Assembly: GCA_036001465.1 (NCBI GenBank)
Contig: DASYUH010000032.1
Coordinates: 1 to 64,000, forward strand
Length of the DNA: 64,000 nt
Source: Candidatus Polarisedimenticolia bacterium
GTDB lineage: Bacteria; Acidobacteriota; Polarisedimenticolia; Gp22-AA2
Direction: 5' to 3'
Below, piece by piece: positions 9,686 through 19,291 of the stretch. The notes below the pieces were generated by a model. That model saw only the letters and a list, made by a program, of their open reading frames with translations, did no database searches and was not told the DNA's origin. A program made the position numbers and the translations under genes. Position 1 is the first letter of the stretch. Each line of letters starts with the position of its first letter.

Positions 9686-12010
9686 TTACGGACAGGGGGA
9701 ATTGTTCGGCAGCGGCGTGACGCCGTCCGCGGCGAAGCCGAGCAGGCCTTCGATGCCGTCCTTGACCCCGGTCACCAGGTAGAAATAACCGTCGCCGGCG
9801 GGAGGACTCGATGGGTCGGAGAAGGAAGGCGACGGCAGCCCTTGAGCAAAGCAGGTGCCGTAGTACGTGCTGCCCTTGAGTGAGAGCGTTCCACGGTAGG
9901 CATTGTAGGTCGTCGCCGTCGGAATGGCGCTCCAGGTGAACGTGTTGCCGCTCGAGGAGGCCGAGAGATCGGGGATGGACTTGATGAGCGCCTGCACCGA
10001 GCCGAGGGCGTCGAGCTTCCCGGCACCCCAATCGTTGTTGGGGAGGGTGGCGCCCGTGAAGGCGTCCTGCAGGGCGCTCCCCTTCGCGAGGGCGCGCAAT
10101 TGGACCGCGTCGAGCCGCGGGTTCAGTCCGAGCATCTGGGCATAGACGCCGGTCACGTGCGGCGCGGCCATGCTCGTCCCCTCGATCACCCAGTGCACGC
10201 CGTCCTGGACCACGCGCGGGCGGAGCGTGCCGCCCAGAATGCTTGCGGCCGCGTCGGAGGCGAGGGCCGAGGCCACGCCCATGCCGGGAGCGGCGATGTC
10301 CGGCTTGATGCGCCCGTCGCGAGTCGGTCCGGGGCTCGAGAAATCCGCCAGCGCGCCGACCACGATGCTCGGGTCCGCATAGATCCGGCCGATTCCGTCC
10401 ACGTCGATCCACTGTTTCTTGGTGACGAAGGCCGCGACGGAGGTGGCGTTGAAGGAGGTCGCGGGCATGCTGATCAGCTCCGTCAAGTCGGGCTGGTTCC
10501 AGTCTGCGAAGGCCTGCGCCGAGCCGAAGCTGGAGAACCAGATCCACGTGTCGAACCGCCCCCCCTGGGTGACGGTGTTGCCGCGCACATCGAGCGACCA
10601 GGTGCCAGGGCACGGAGGACGCCCGCTCTGGTCGTCGATTTCCATGTCGAAGAAGCGCGCTCCGTTCGCGGCCGGGGAGCCGGTATCATCGATGATCATC
10701 GTGCCGCTGTTCGTGGCGATCCCCTGCTGCCCGCCGCCGGTGGTATTGGCGAGCGACAGGACCGCTCCGCCGCACGGCGATGTGGTCGGATCCTTCAGGG
10801 TGACCGTCAGGTTGTCGCCATTCGCATACCACAGCTCCCAGGCCTGGACGTCGTTGAAGATTCCGGGAAGCGCCGTATAGCTCGGGATCGTGAACGTGAG
10901 TGTGACGGTCCCGCCGGCGGACACGACACCGGAGGCGTGAATACCCGCTCCCCGGATGTTTCCGGCCGAAACGCTCACGACCTTGCCGGGCTTCCCGGGG
11001 CCGGTCAGCGCGTCGATGGTGACCTCCGTGGATTCGGAGCCATCGTGTGCGCCCAGGTCCGTGCCGAGGCTCATGTTGATCGAGTACGGCTCCCCCCGCT
11101 CGGCCGCCTTCGCGTCGATGAAATCGAGGGCCGCGGAGAGATCGAAGCAGGTGGCGCAGGAAGCGTCTCCCGGCTCGGGGAAAGTCTTGACGACGATCAG
11201 ATCGGCATGCGACGCCACGCCGACGTAGGTGTCGGGCGGCTGCCCGTTCCCCGTGCTGTGGCCGTTGCCGCCGGCGATTCCGAGAACGTGGCTGCCGTGA
11301 AATCCGGCGTCCGGCGCGGTGATCGATTGGCCGCCGCCGAGCGCCGCGTTGATGTCGGTCTCCGTGTACAGGCAGCCAAAATCGAACGGAACCGGCGGAC
11401 GGGTGCCCACGCAGGCGTCGTCCTGGCTCCAGAGATACTTGATGCGGGTCGTCCCGGGAGTGCCGTCCTCGTTGCGGTTGCGAAAATCGGGATTTCGCCA
11501 GTCGACTCCGGTGTCGACCATACCCACGAGGACTCCGGCCCCGCGCGCGCCCACGCCGGCTGCGACCTGATCGGCCCGGATCGCCGGGATGCTGGCGTCG
11601 AGATTCGGACGGTACTGCCGCCCGATTTCGATCCATTCGATGCCAGGCAGGTCGGCGATCTCCTTGAGCCGGGGAATCGGCACGACGGCGCTGGCGAATC
11701 CACCCAGCGCGCCGTACGTGACCACCCCCAGCTTCTCCACCGCGTGCCGCGCCCCATCGTCGAGCTTCATCCTGATCCGCGCGATCGGTGGCGTCTGTTC
11801 GAGATCGATCGCCAGGACGCGCGCGTACAGTTGCAGCTCGCCGGGATCGAGGCCGGTCCTTCTGCCGGAGGCGTCGATCTTCATCCCATGGATGAGGCGA
11901 TGCAGCATGGGATCGAGCTTCGCGGCGGGGCGGGCAGGCTCCGCCGGGACCGTGGCGAACGCCTGCAGGACGGCGACGGCTAGTAGAATGCGAATGGGCT
12001 GCTTTTGCAC
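9686..12010 (-). CDS. Secreted subtilisin-family (S8) serine protease
   Basis: This ~774-residue exported peptidase carries the full catalytic triad: Asp in VGMVDTGVDW, His in GFHGSHVLGIAGG and Ser in GTSMAAPHVTG. A PA-like insert of ~200 residues sits between His and Ser. A signal peptide (IRILLAVAVLQAFATVPAEP) supports a GTG start at 12010; an upstream ATG at 12043 is possible. The last ~90 residues form an FN3-like domain (FTWSAIPTATTYNAYRG ... GYFYLVTG ... NNSPCP). That domain recurs at the ends of the proteins finishing at 23779 and 49512. The protein is probably extracellular or surface-held and degrades proteins. Confidence 0.9.
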   Translation of the reverse strand: MQKQPIRILLAVAVLQAFATVPAEPARPAAKLDPMLHRLIHGMKIDASGRRTGLDPGELQLYARVLAIDLEQTPPIARIRMKLDDGARHAVEKLGVVTYGALGGFASAVVPIPRLKEIADLPGIEWIEIGRQYRPNLDASIPAIRADQVAAGVGARGAGVLVGMVDTGVDWRNPDFRNRNEDGTPGTTRIKYLWSQDDACVGTRPPVPFDFGCLYTETDINAALGGGQSITAPDAGFHGSHVLGIAGGNGHSTGNGQPPDTYVGVASHADLIVVKTFPEPGDASCATCFDLSAALDFIDAKAAERGEPYSINMSLGTDLGAHDGSESTEVTIDALTGPGKPGKVVSVSAGNIRGAGIHASGVVSAGGTVTLTFTIPSYTALPGIFNDVQAWELWYANGDNLTVTLKDPTTSPCGGAVLSLANTTGGGQQGIATNSGTMIIDDTGSPAANGARFFDMEIDDQSGRPPCPGTWSLDVRGNTVTQGGRFDTWIWFSSFGSAQAFADWNQPDLTELISMPATSFNATSVAAFVTKKQWIDVDGIGRIYADPSIVVGALADFSSPGPTRDGRIKPDIAAPGMGVASALASDAAASILGGTLRPRVVQDGVHWVIEGTSMAAPHVTGVYAQMLGLNPRLDAVQLRALAKGSALQDAFTGATLPNNDWGAGKLDALGSVQALIKSIPDLSASSSGNTFTWSAIPTATTYNAYRGTLSLKGSTYYGTCFAQGLPSPSFSDPSSPPAGDGYFYLVTGVKDGIEGLLGFAADGVTPLPNNSPCP

Positions 12011-12199
12011 GGTGGGCTGACTCCCTGGAACGCGTCCGGGCACCCGCGAAGGTACGACGCCTTCGTGGATTCGTCAATGACCGTGAAGCGGTCCAAGCCT
12101 TTCTCCGTCGCGAGTTCCTCGAGCGCGGGCGTGGCCGGTGCCGAACGACATGGCGCCGGCCGCGCCCGGGACACGGCACGCTCATCCGAACACCAAAGA

Positions 12200-14452
12200 T
12201 TAGAACAGCAAGCGATATGTCATCTGGAGGTTCCGCCCCTGCTGGGGTATGACGTCCTTGATCGGCGAGATGTGGTTGCGATACAGCTTGTCGGACAGGT
12301 TCTCGAGCCGCACGCCGATGCGGTGCAGGATCCCCTTCCCCGCGAGCGTGATCCCTCCGTAGACGTTGTAGATCGTGTACCCGCCCGTTTCCGTCTCGAA
12401 CGGGGCCACCCTGTCCTGGCGCAGCGCGCCCCTCGCCTCCGCCGCCACGAAGAAACTGTCGGTCTCGTAGCGCAGGCCGCCCCCGAAGCGGGTCGGCGTG
12501 ATGCGCGGCAGCGGCTCGTCGATGCCCGTGTTCTGGGCCCGCACCGAATCGGCGAGGATCTCGAGGATGAAATGCTCGCGCAGGTTGAGATCGCCGTGCA
12601 GCTCGAAGCCGGTGAAATCGGCGTCGGCCGCGCCGTACTGGAAAATGGGGAATCCCGATCCGGCGTTGACGAGGCCCGTGGGACTGATGAATATGAAATC
12701 GCTGAAGCGCGTCTTGAAGAACGTGAGCTCGCCACCCAGCCGCTTCGTTCTCATCCTCAAGGACAGGTCGAGGCCGAGGCTCGTCTCCTTGCCGAGCGTC
12801 TCGTCCCCCACCTCGAAGGCAAAGGTCGCGGCGTGCGGGCCGTCCGCGAACAGCTCCTCGGCGCTCGGCGCCTTGGAGCTATGCGTGAGATTCGCCGACA
12901 GGCTGAGCGGGTCGTTGAGCTTCACGATCGTCCCCAGGGCCGCGGAGACCAGATCGAAGCTCTTGTCGATTCCCGTCGCCGCCTGATCGACTTTCACGCT
13001 CTCGAATCGGGCCCCCGCAAGGCACCGAATCTTGTCGAACGCCAGCTCTTCGTACACGAAGCCCGCGTACCCCTTGGTCCTGGCCTTCGGGACCAGCACC
13101 TCGGCCCCGACGGCGGAGAAGTCCTGGTCGAGGTTCCACAGCCCGAACGAGCCGTTCCAGCGCCCGTGCACCTTCTGGGACACGTCCACGCGGAGCTCGG
13201 TGGTGTCGAGGTCGAACTTCGTGCCGGGCGTCCCATCGTCCTCGAACTCCGTGTGCTCGTAGGTGCGGCTCACCGCTTCGAAGCGCGCCGCCTTGAACGG
13301 GCCGAACTCCTTGTCCACCTCGCCGCGCGCCTTGAGGCTGTGCTGCTTCATGCCGATCGTGACGCCCGGGTCGCCCGGAGGGACCGCGGCCCCGGCGTCG
13401 TCGACGGGGATCCCGTAGTCCGCCTCCCACGATCGATAGGCCACGCCGAACATCCCCCCCGGCTTCACGAAGGAGGCCCCCACGTGCGCGGTGTCGGTGT
13501 CGTATTGCGAGTTCCCCGCCGTGCCCCCCTTGAAGTCGAACTCGTCCGCCTCACGGTGCCCGCCCCCGACGCGGAACCCGACCGGCCCGGCCGCCGCCTC
13601 GATGTCCGCCGTGGCGGACATCTCGCCGGCGTTCGAACCTCCGAGCAGGAGGAGGCTGCCGGTGGGCTTCTCGTGCAGGTGCAGCGGCACTTCATTGCCG
13701 AGAATGTTGATCACGCCGCCGATGGCGTTGCTCCCGTACAGGAGGTTCGCCGGCCCGCGCACGATCTCGATCTGCTCCGCTCCCGCCGGATCGGAGGCCA
13801 CGCCATGGTCCGGCGAGATCGACGACACGTCGCCGACGCGCAGCCCGTCCTCGAGAATCAGCACACGGTCGCCGCCGAACCCGCGGATGACCGGCCGTCC
13901 GGCCGCCGGCGTGAGACCGGTCTGCGAGACCCCCGGCTCGTTGCCCAGCGTCTGGCCGAGCGACACGGCGGCGCGCTGCTCCAGCTCCTTGGCTCCCATG
14001 ACGTCCGTCGGCTGGTACACTTGAAGAGGATCCCGCGCCTCCACGCTCGCCGTCACCGTCAGCTTCTCTTCGTGGAACTGCACGTCGAGCACGACCTCGA
14101 CGCTCGCCGGCTTGCCCGCCTCGACCGGGACCTGGCCCGAATACGACCCGTACCCCGTGGCCCGGACCGAGAGCAGATACTTTCCGGGCGGGAGATCTCC
14201 CAGAGTAAAGTGTCCGGACGAGTCGCTCCGCGCGATCCGGTACTGACCGATAACCTCGATCTCCGCCCCCAGAATCGGCTTCTTGCTGTCCTTGGTCGTT
14301 ACCGTGCCGGTAATGCTGCCCTGCGCCGGACGCTCAGGCGTCGCGGGCGTTTCCGCAGATCCGGCTGTCTGCGCCCTCAGGCCTGTCACACCCACCATCG
14401 CAAGGAACGCTGCAACACTAAGGGAACTCAATGACTTTCGTTTTGATCGCAT
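12200..14452 (-). CDS. TonB-dependent receptor, ZnuD-like
   Basis: This 750-residue receptor has a signal peptide, then a carboxypeptidase-regulatory-like β-sandwich (~residues 45-125), a plug (PVIRGFGGDRVLILEDGLR), and a barrel ending in TYRLLF. The plug text with VGDVSSISPDHGVASDP closely resembles ZnuD-type zinc receptors, and a His-rich segment (NEVPLHLHEK) could bind metal. Start ATG 14452 (MRSKRK) is preferred to the upstream in-frame codon because it begins the signal peptide. A small Cys/His-bearing exported protein lies upstream on the same strand. Zinc as substrate is inference from family resemblance. Confidence 0.85.
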   Translation of the reverse strand: MRSKRKSLSSLSVAAFLAMVGVTGLRAQTAGSAETPATPERPAQGSITGTVTTKDSKKPILGAEIEVIGQYRIARSDSSGHFTLGDLPPGKYLLSVRATGYGSYSGQVPVEAGKPASVEVVLDVQFHEEKLTVTASVEARDPLQVYQPTDVMGAKELEQRAAVSLGQTLGNEPGVSQTGLTPAAGRPVIRGFGGDRVLILEDGLRVGDVSSISPDHGVASDPAGAEQIEIVRGPANLLYGSNAIGGVINILGNEVPLHLHEKPTGSLLLLGGSNAGEMSATADIEAAAGPVGFRVGGGHREADEFDFKGGTAGNSQYDTDTAHVGASFVKPGGMFGVAYRSWEADYGIPVDDAGAAVPPGDPGVTIGMKQHSLKARGEVDKEFGPFKAARFEAVSRTYEHTEFEDDGTPGTKFDLDTTELRVDVSQKVHGRWNGSFGLWNLDQDFSAVGAEVLVPKARTKGYAGFVYEELAFDKIRCLAGARFESVKVDQAATGIDKSFDLVSAALGTIVKLNDPLSLSANLTHSSKAPSAEELFADGPHAATFAFEVGDETLGKETSLGLDLSLRMRTKRLGGELTFFKTRFSDFIFISPTGLVNAGSGFPIFQYGAADADFTGFELHGDLNLREHFILEILADSVRAQNTGIDEPLPRITPTRFGGGLRYETDSFFVAAEARGALRQDRVAPFETETGGYTIYNVYGGITLAGKGILHRIGVRLENLSDKLYRNHISPIKDVIPQQGRNLQMTYRLLF

Positions 14453-14596
14453 GGATCCCCCCCTGTATTTCTTCCGCAACGCGGACGGTCAATCATCGAA
14501 GACGGCGCCGTCATCCCCGCGGCGCGTGCGCCGGCGGACGGAATGGTGGCCGTCTCGGGACGGATGTCCCGCTATTCATTCACGACGTATGGGCTG

Positions 14597-14899
14597 TCAG
14601 ACCGCGAGGAGGACTGGGGGACCGCGCAGGGGGTGGAGGACGGAGACACTGCAAAGCGTGCGATCGGCGGTCGGCTCCAGCGGTAGCCGGAACGTGACCG
14701 GCCGGGGAAGCGGCACGCGCACATCGGAGACCGCCAGCGAAGGACGATCCTGCGACGTGCAGACCGGACAGCGGGCATGGTCCGGGTGATGCGGGACGAT
14801 CTGGTGGACCGCCACCAGGACGAACGCGAGCGCGAGGACTGTCGCGCACCACCTGACCCACGGCCGCGTGCCAGGCGGACGGACTGGGTCTCGTGTCAT
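14597..14899 (-). CDS. Small membrane-anchored protein with HHxDHxxCxxC motif
   Basis: This 100-residue protein has one N-terminal membrane segment (WCATVLALAFVLVAVHQIV) followed at once by PHHPDHARCPVC, a likely metal site. It lies 145 bp upstream of the ZnuD-like receptor on the same strand. Small proteins of this layout often accompany metal TonB receptors. It could be a periplasmic metal-binding or sensing partner; the function is not established. Confidence 0.55.
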   Translation of the reverse strand: MTRDPVRPPGTRPWVRWCATVLALAFVLVAVHQIVPHHPDHARCPVCTSQDRPSLAVSDVRVPLPRPVTFRLPLEPTADRTLCSVSVLHPLRGPPVLLAV

Positions 14900-14966
14900 G
14901 GACCTGTCTCCCTGAAGAAGGCCGTCATTCTATGACGAGCCCCTGCTTGAATCAAGGAGACACCTC

Positions 14967-16124
14967 TCAGAATGTGGTGACCACCGAGAGGCGAATCTCG
15001 TCGTTGTCGAGGGCCGTCGGCCGCTCGTGGCGCTCGGTGTAGTCGAGCTGGATCTTGCGGCCGTGCCCGGCGGCGAAATAGGTGAGGCCGGCGGTGCGGT
15101 TGTGGACGGTGGCCGTCACCGCGCCGCGGTCGGTGTCGAGATTCTCGTAGCGTCCGACGACCTGGAGCCGGCCCGGACCGACGTGCCCGGGGAGGAGAAG
15201 CCCGGCCTGGGTGTAGTACCCGCGGATCGACCGGGTGTCGGCGCCCGGGCCGTCATAATCGTCGCGGCGCTCGAGCCAGGCCCCCTCGAACGTCAGCGCC
15301 CACGTCCCGGCGAACGGCTGATCGTAAAAGAGGTCCGCGGCCCAGGCGCGGTAGGCGCGGGACTCGGCGGTGAACGCGGAATCGTCCTTCGAGTCGAGCC
15401 TGTGGTTCTGGGCGTCCGCCTGCACGGCGACCTGCAGGATCCGCTTCTCTCCGATGGTGGTGCCGGTGTAGCCCGCTCCGGTCTCGGGGGTGAACCAGTT
15501 CCAGGAGACGCGCGCCGCCCCGCGCAGGCTGCTCGTGGGGTTGCTGTCTTCCTGGTCCGATCCGTCGAACACGGCGACCCGGTACTGCAGGCCGCCGTGG
15601 TTCCCCCAGATCATCCCTCCCTGGTCCCGGCTCCCTTCGATCGCGGGCCGGAGCGAAGGGAGGAGCGCGCGATCGACCAGGAGCTGATTGAATGCGGACT
15701 GGAGGTTCTGGCGCAGGAACGGGACCTTGAACTGGCCCACCATGAATTGAAGCGCGTCGGCGCGCTTGTAGTTGAGGTACAGATCCTTGACGCGGAACCC
15801 CGCATCGTCCCTCAGGACCTTGCTGCCGACATTGTCCTGCCCGAGCTGGGCGTAGAGGTCCACCTTGGGGGACGCCTGGGCCACGAGAATCACTCTCCCC
15901 CGCCTCAGGAACAGGTCCTGGATGTCCTCGGTCTGCGGCGTCGGGGCGGGGGACCCCGAGGGGAGGTCGTCGGCCCCGCCGGCGACGGCCCAGAACATCA
16001 GCCGGAGCTCGATCTCGATCTTTTTCTTCTCCCCCGCCTCGGGGGCCGTCGCGGCCCCCGTGGGACGGCCCATCGCCAGGGCCAGGATCGACAGGGCTAC
16101 CCATCCGTGAAGTCCGTGCCGCAC
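14967..16124 (-). CDS. Phosphate-selective porin O/P-type outer-membrane porin
   Basis: This protein of about 385 residues has a signal peptide (WVALSILALAMGRPTGAATA). The porin shows the OprO/P pattern: VDLYAQLGQDN, DLYLNYKRADALQFMVGQFKVPF, and a terminal strand IRLSVVTTF ending in Phe. Two starts compete. GTG 16124 has an ideal AGGAGG site 6 bp upstream. ATG 16154 overlaps the modC stop as TGATG but lacks a ribosome site. I prefer GTG. Placement directly behind modC suggests it admits molybdate or another oxyanion across the outer membrane, which is inference. Confidence 0.8.
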   Translation of the reverse strand: MRHGLHGWVALSILALAMGRPTGAATAPEAGEKKKIEIELRLMFWAVAGGADDLPSGSPAPTPQTEDIQDLFLRRGRVILVAQASPKVDLYAQLGQDNVGSKVLRDDAGFRVKDLYLNYKRADALQFMVGQFKVPFLRQNLQSAFNQLLVDRALLPSLRPAIEGSRDQGGMIWGNHGGLQYRVAVFDGSDQEDSNPTSSLRGAARVSWNWFTPETGAGYTGTTIGEKRILQVAVQADAQNHRLDSKDDSAFTAESRAYRAWAADLFYDQPFAGTWALTFEGAWLERRDDYDGPGADTRSIRGYYTQAGLLLPGHVGPGRLQVVGRYENLDTDRGAVTATVHNRTAGLTYFAAGHGRKIQLDYTERHERPTALDNDEIRLSVVTTF

Positions 16125-16153
16125 CTTGCGCCTCCTTGTGGTTGTTGAATCCA

Positions 16154-17266
16154 TCAACGCGTCGCCAGCAGGTGAAGCGAGTTCGCCTTGCACACCAGGT
16201 GCGCCCGCCCGCCGGGAGCGAGGGCGAGCTGCCGGCACGCCTGCGCCGTGATCGTCGCGAGCACCGGCGCGCCCAGCCGGCCCACCGCCACGACCACGAC
16301 GACCTGCCCGGCCCCGCCGTCCTCGGCCGCCGGTTGCCGGATCTCCCGGATCTCTCCCGCCAGGATGTTCTGCGCCGACAGCCCCGTGGGCGGATGCACC
16401 GCCAGAATCAGTTCCTCGGCCCGCGCCGCCACGATCACCTCGCGCCCCGCCTCGAGGCCCGGCGCGGCGACCGACACGCGCACGCCGGGCTCGAGCTCCA
16501 CCGTGGCGACCGCCGCGGAGGCCTCGACGACCCGACCGGCAAGAATGTTTTCGAACCCCCCCTCGCGGGCCATGGGAAAGATCGAACGATCGATGAACAC
16601 GTCCTCCGGGCGGCCGCGCGCCACCTCCTTCCCCGCCGCCAGGACCAGGACTTCGCGGCTCAGGAGCGTGACCTCGGTGGTTTCGTGCGACACGTAGATC
16701 GTCGGGACCGCGAACTCCTTCTGGATCCGCAACAGGCAGGGAAGGATGCGCCGCCTCAGCGGCTGGTCCAGGCTCCCGAGCGGCTCGTCCAGAAGCAGCA
16801 GCGCCGGCCCGGAGCAGAGGGCGCGGCCGAGGGCGACCCGCTGCTTCTCCCCTCCCGACAGGGACGCGACGTCCCGATGCCGCAGATCGCCCAGCTCGAG
16901 GACTTCGATGGCCCGCTCCGGATCGACGCGCGGCGCTCCGGGCCTCCGGGCGCGCCGGGATCCCGAGACCACGTTCCCCAGGACGTCGCGATGGGGAAAC
17001 AGGAGCGCATCCTGGGGGACGTAGCCGACGCCGCGCCGCTCCGGGGGCAGGACGAGCCCGCGGGACGAGTCGAGCCACGTCTCGCCGCCGACCCGGATCG
17101 TTCCCCGCGCTCCCCGCCGAAGCCCGGCGATCGACTCCAGGATCGAGGTCTTGCCGGCCCCCGAGGGGCCGAAGATGCCCAGCGCCGCCTCGGACGTCTC
17201 CCATTCGACCGAGAGCGTGAATCGGTCGAGCGGCATCGTGAGGTCAACGAGCAGGCTCGGCATCAT
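16154..17266 (-). CDS. modC: Molybdate ABC transporter ATP-binding protein
   Basis: This 370-residue protein has Walker A (GPSGAGKTS), the ABC signature ([15 protein letters not shown]), Walker B ([12 protein letters not shown]) and switch His (YVSHETTEV). The last ~130 residues contain two MOP/TOBE-like units ([11 protein letters not shown] and [11 protein letters not shown]), the molybdate-sensing domain typical of ModC. It powers ModB in the inner membrane. The start overlaps the modB stop by 3 bp, and its own stop overlaps a possible start of the porin gene, so modA-modB-modC-porin read as one operon. Confidence 0.95.
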   Translation of the reverse strand: MMPSLLVDLTMPLDRFTLSVEWETSEAALGIFGPSGAGKTSILESIAGLRRGARGTIRVGGETWLDSSRGLVLPPERRGVGYVPQDALLFPHRDVLGNVVSGSRRARRPGAPRVDPERAIEVLELGDLRHRDVASLSGGEKQRVALGRALCSGPALLLLDEPLGSLDQPLRRRILPCLLRIQKEFAVPTIYVSHETTEVTLLSREVLVLAAGKEVARGRPEDVFIDRSIFPMAREGGFENILAGRVVEASAAVATVELEPGVRVSVAAPGLEAGREVIVAARAEELILAVHPPTGLSAQNILAGEIREIRQPAAEDGGAGQVVVVVAVGRLGAPVLATITAQACRQLALAPGGRAHLVCKANSLHLLATR

Positions 17267-17934
17267 GCGGAGCGCGCGCGCTTGCGAAGGAGGATCTCGA
17301 CCGTGAAGACGGCCGCGAACGCGAGGACCACGGTGACTGCGACCAGCGTCATCGCTGCGCGATCGTGGCCGATCTGCATGTCGCTGAAGATGGCCAGGGC
17401 CAGGGTCTGCGTCCGTCCCGGAATGCTCCCGGCCACGATGATGGTCGCCCCGAACTCCCCCAGCGCCCGGCTGAAGCCCAGGACCGCCGCCGCCAGAAGG
17501 CCGCGGCGGGCCAGGGGCAGAGTGATCTCCACGAACGTCCTGACCCGTCCCAGTCCCAGCGTGCGCGCGATCCCCTCGAGGCGGGAGTCGACCTCATCGA
17601 ACGCCACCCTCGAGGTCCGCACGACCAGCGGCAGCGCCATGACGCCGGAAGCCAGGACCGCCCCCTTCCAGGTGAACAGCAGATCGAGATCGAATCCCAG
17701 CGACGATTCACCGAGAGGTCCGTCCCTCCCCAGCATCCTGAGCAGAAGGTACCCGATCGCCGTCGGAGGCAGGACCAGGGGGAGCGAGGCGATCGTCTCG
17801 ATCAGGCTCTTCCCCTTGAAGCCGCCGCGCGCCAGGAGGAGGCCGATCAGGACGCCCGGCGGCAGGACCAGGACGGTGACCCAGCACGCGACCTTGAAGC
17901 TGATGAGCAGGGGGGACACCGCGGAACCGATCAA
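17263..17934 (-). CDS. modB: Molybdate ABC transporter permease
   Basis: This 223-residue inner-membrane permease has about five helices and the EAA loop around [21 protein letters not shown], diagnostic of ModB. The start is taken as TTG 17934, which overlaps the modA stop (TTGA) and implies coupled translation; GTG 17919 is an alternative. It forms the channel of the ModABC importer. Confidence 0.93.
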   Translation of the reverse strand: MIGSAVSPLLISFKVACWVTVLVLPPGVLIGLLLARGGFKGKSLIETIASLPLVLPPTAIGYLLLRMLGRDGPLGESSLGFDLDLLFTWKGAVLASGVMALPLVVRTSRVAFDEVDSRLEGIARTLGLGRVRTFVEITLPLARRGLLAAAVLGFSRALGEFGATIIVAGSIPGRTQTLALAIFSDMQIGHDRAAMTLVAVTVVLAFAAVFTVEILLRKRARSA

Positions 17935-18731
17935 GGCGTCCCGGCCTGCACGATGAACCCGGATCGCTCGAACGCCGCCAGGGCTGCGGGCCCGGCAAGC
18001 CATGCCACGAAGCGCCTGGCCGCCTCGACGTTGGGACGCTTCCCGAGCGCCGCGACCGCATAGGAAATTCGCGGCTCCTCCGCGGCGGGGACTTCGTACA
18101 GCACCCTGACCTTGCTGGAGATCGCCGCGTCGGTGCGGTAGACGATCCCGACGCCGGCGGCCCCCGACTCGACCGCGGCCAGGGCGGCCCGCACGTCCAG
18201 CGCAGGCGTCACACGATCCGCGACGGACTCCCAGACGCCTGCCTTCTCGAGCCACGCCCGCGCGTACTTGCCGGCGGGGACCGCCTCGGGATTGCCCAGA
18301 GCGATCCGCCGGATCGCAGGCGAGCCGAGGTCGGACGCCGAGCCGATGCGCAGGGCCGAATCGGACGCGCCCACGACGACCAGTCGGTTGGAGAGCAGGG
18401 ACCGGCGCGAGCCGGGGTCCACGAGCCCGACCCGGGCGACGTGATCCATCCAAGCCTCGTCCGCGGACAGGAAGGCATCGGCCTTGTTGGCCGCCTCGAT
18501 CTGCCGCGCGAGGTCGTTCGAGGCTCCGAAGTTGAACACCAGACGCGCCTCGATGGCCTTCTCGCAGGCGGGGGCGAGCCGCTGCAGGACGTCGCGCAGG
18601 CTCGAGGCCGCGTACACCACGATCTCGGTCGGGGCGGCTGGCGCCGGGGCCGGCACGCCCGCCCGGGCGACCGCCAGCCCCAGGATTCCGGCCGCCGCGG
18701 CCGGCGACGCGGCGAGACTCCACCATCTCAT
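17931..18731 (-). CDS. modA: Molybdate-binding periplasmic protein
   Basis: This 266-residue protein starts at ATG 18731 behind GAGGTTCGAGG. It has a signal peptide, then the ModA hallmarks [29 protein letters not shown] (anion-binding Ser/Ala), [10 protein letters not shown] and GIVYRTDA. It captures molybdate, or tungstate, in the periplasm for ModBC. It is transcribed divergently from modE, and the palindrome at 18790-18803 lies between them. The sequence alone does not separate molybdate from tungstate preference. Confidence 0.93.
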   Translation of the reverse strand: MRWWSLAASPAAAAGILGLAVARAGVPAPAPAAPTEIVVYAASSLRDVLQRLAPACEKAIEARLVFNFGASNDLARQIEAANKADAFLSADEAWMDHVARVGLVDPGSRRSLLSNRLVVVGASDSALRIGSASDLGSPAIRRIALGNPEAVPAGKYARAWLEKAGVWESVADRVTPALDVRAALAAVESGAAGVGIVYRTDAAISSKVRVLYEVPAAEEPRISYAVAALGKRPNVEAARRFVAWLAGPAALAAFERSGFIVQAGTP

Positions 18732-18789
18732 CCTCGAACCTCCCGAGGCTGCGGTAGACTGCTGTCCGTCCGGGTGGACGCCGGCATTA

Positions 18790-18803
18790 TATATCAGGAT
18801 ATA
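18790..18803. promoter_or_regulatory. ModE-type operator palindrome
   Basis: TATATC-AG-GATATA is a perfect inverted repeat with 6-bp arms. It lies 2 bp before the modE start and 59 bp before the modA start. It matches the TATATA core of known ModE boxes but with much shorter spacing. Its position overlaps where a -10 element for modE would fall, so autorepression plus repression of modABC is likely. Confidence 0.6.
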
Positions 18804-18805
18804 CG

Positions 18806-19219
18806 ATGAGCGCGCGAGGCCGCACACGCCCCGAGTCGCGCCGGGCCTGGATCGCCAGGCCGCGCTGGCGCATCAGCCTGGGATCGACGATCGCGATGGG
18901 ACCGGGCAAGGCCGATCTGCTCGAGGCGATCGGGCGCGCCGGCTCCATCTCCGCGGGGGCCCGGTCGATCGGGATGTCCTACCGGCGCGCCTGGCTCCTG
19001 GTCGAGACGATGAACGCCTGTTTCGTCAGGCCGCTGGTCGTCACCTCGAAGTGGCGGGGCGGGGGCGCCCGTCTCACACCCGCCGGAAAAGACGTTCTGC
19101 GGCTGTACCGGGAAGTCGAGGCCAGGAGCCGCGCCGCCTCCCGGGCGCTCGTCGCCGACATCCGGCGCCTCCTCGGGCCGCCATCCGGCCGCAGGCTTCC
19201 ATTCAAAAAGGGCTCTTGA
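18806..19219 (+). CDS. modE: ModE-family molybdate-responsive regulator (HTH only)
   Basis: This 137-residue protein is a winged helix-turn-helix of the ModE N-terminal type: GKADLLEAIGRAGSISAGAR, MSYRRAWLLVETMN and GGGARLTPAG. No TOBE/MOP sensing domain follows, so it must sense molybdate through another protein or respond differently from E. coli ModE. It is divergent from modABC, with a palindrome immediately upstream. There is almost no space for a leader, so the mRNA may be leaderless. Confidence 0.85.
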   Translation: MSARGRTRPESRRAWIARPRWRISLGSTIAMGPGKADLLEAIGRAGSISAGARSIGMSYRRAWLLVETMNACFVRPLVVTSKWRGGGARLTPAGKDVLRLYREVEARSRAASRALVADIRRLLGPPSGRRLPFKKGS

Positions 19220-19291
19220 CAGCCCGCGCGCGCTGTGGAATGGTGCGGTCCATTCACCAACGCTCGGTCTTCCGTGGAAGGGAGGTCTCCC

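Noticed and set aside
12133-12161. Hairpin between the subtilase and the TonB receptor as a terminator
   Set aside because: The stem is imperfect (GGCCGG-type arms with mismatches) and has no T run on either strand.
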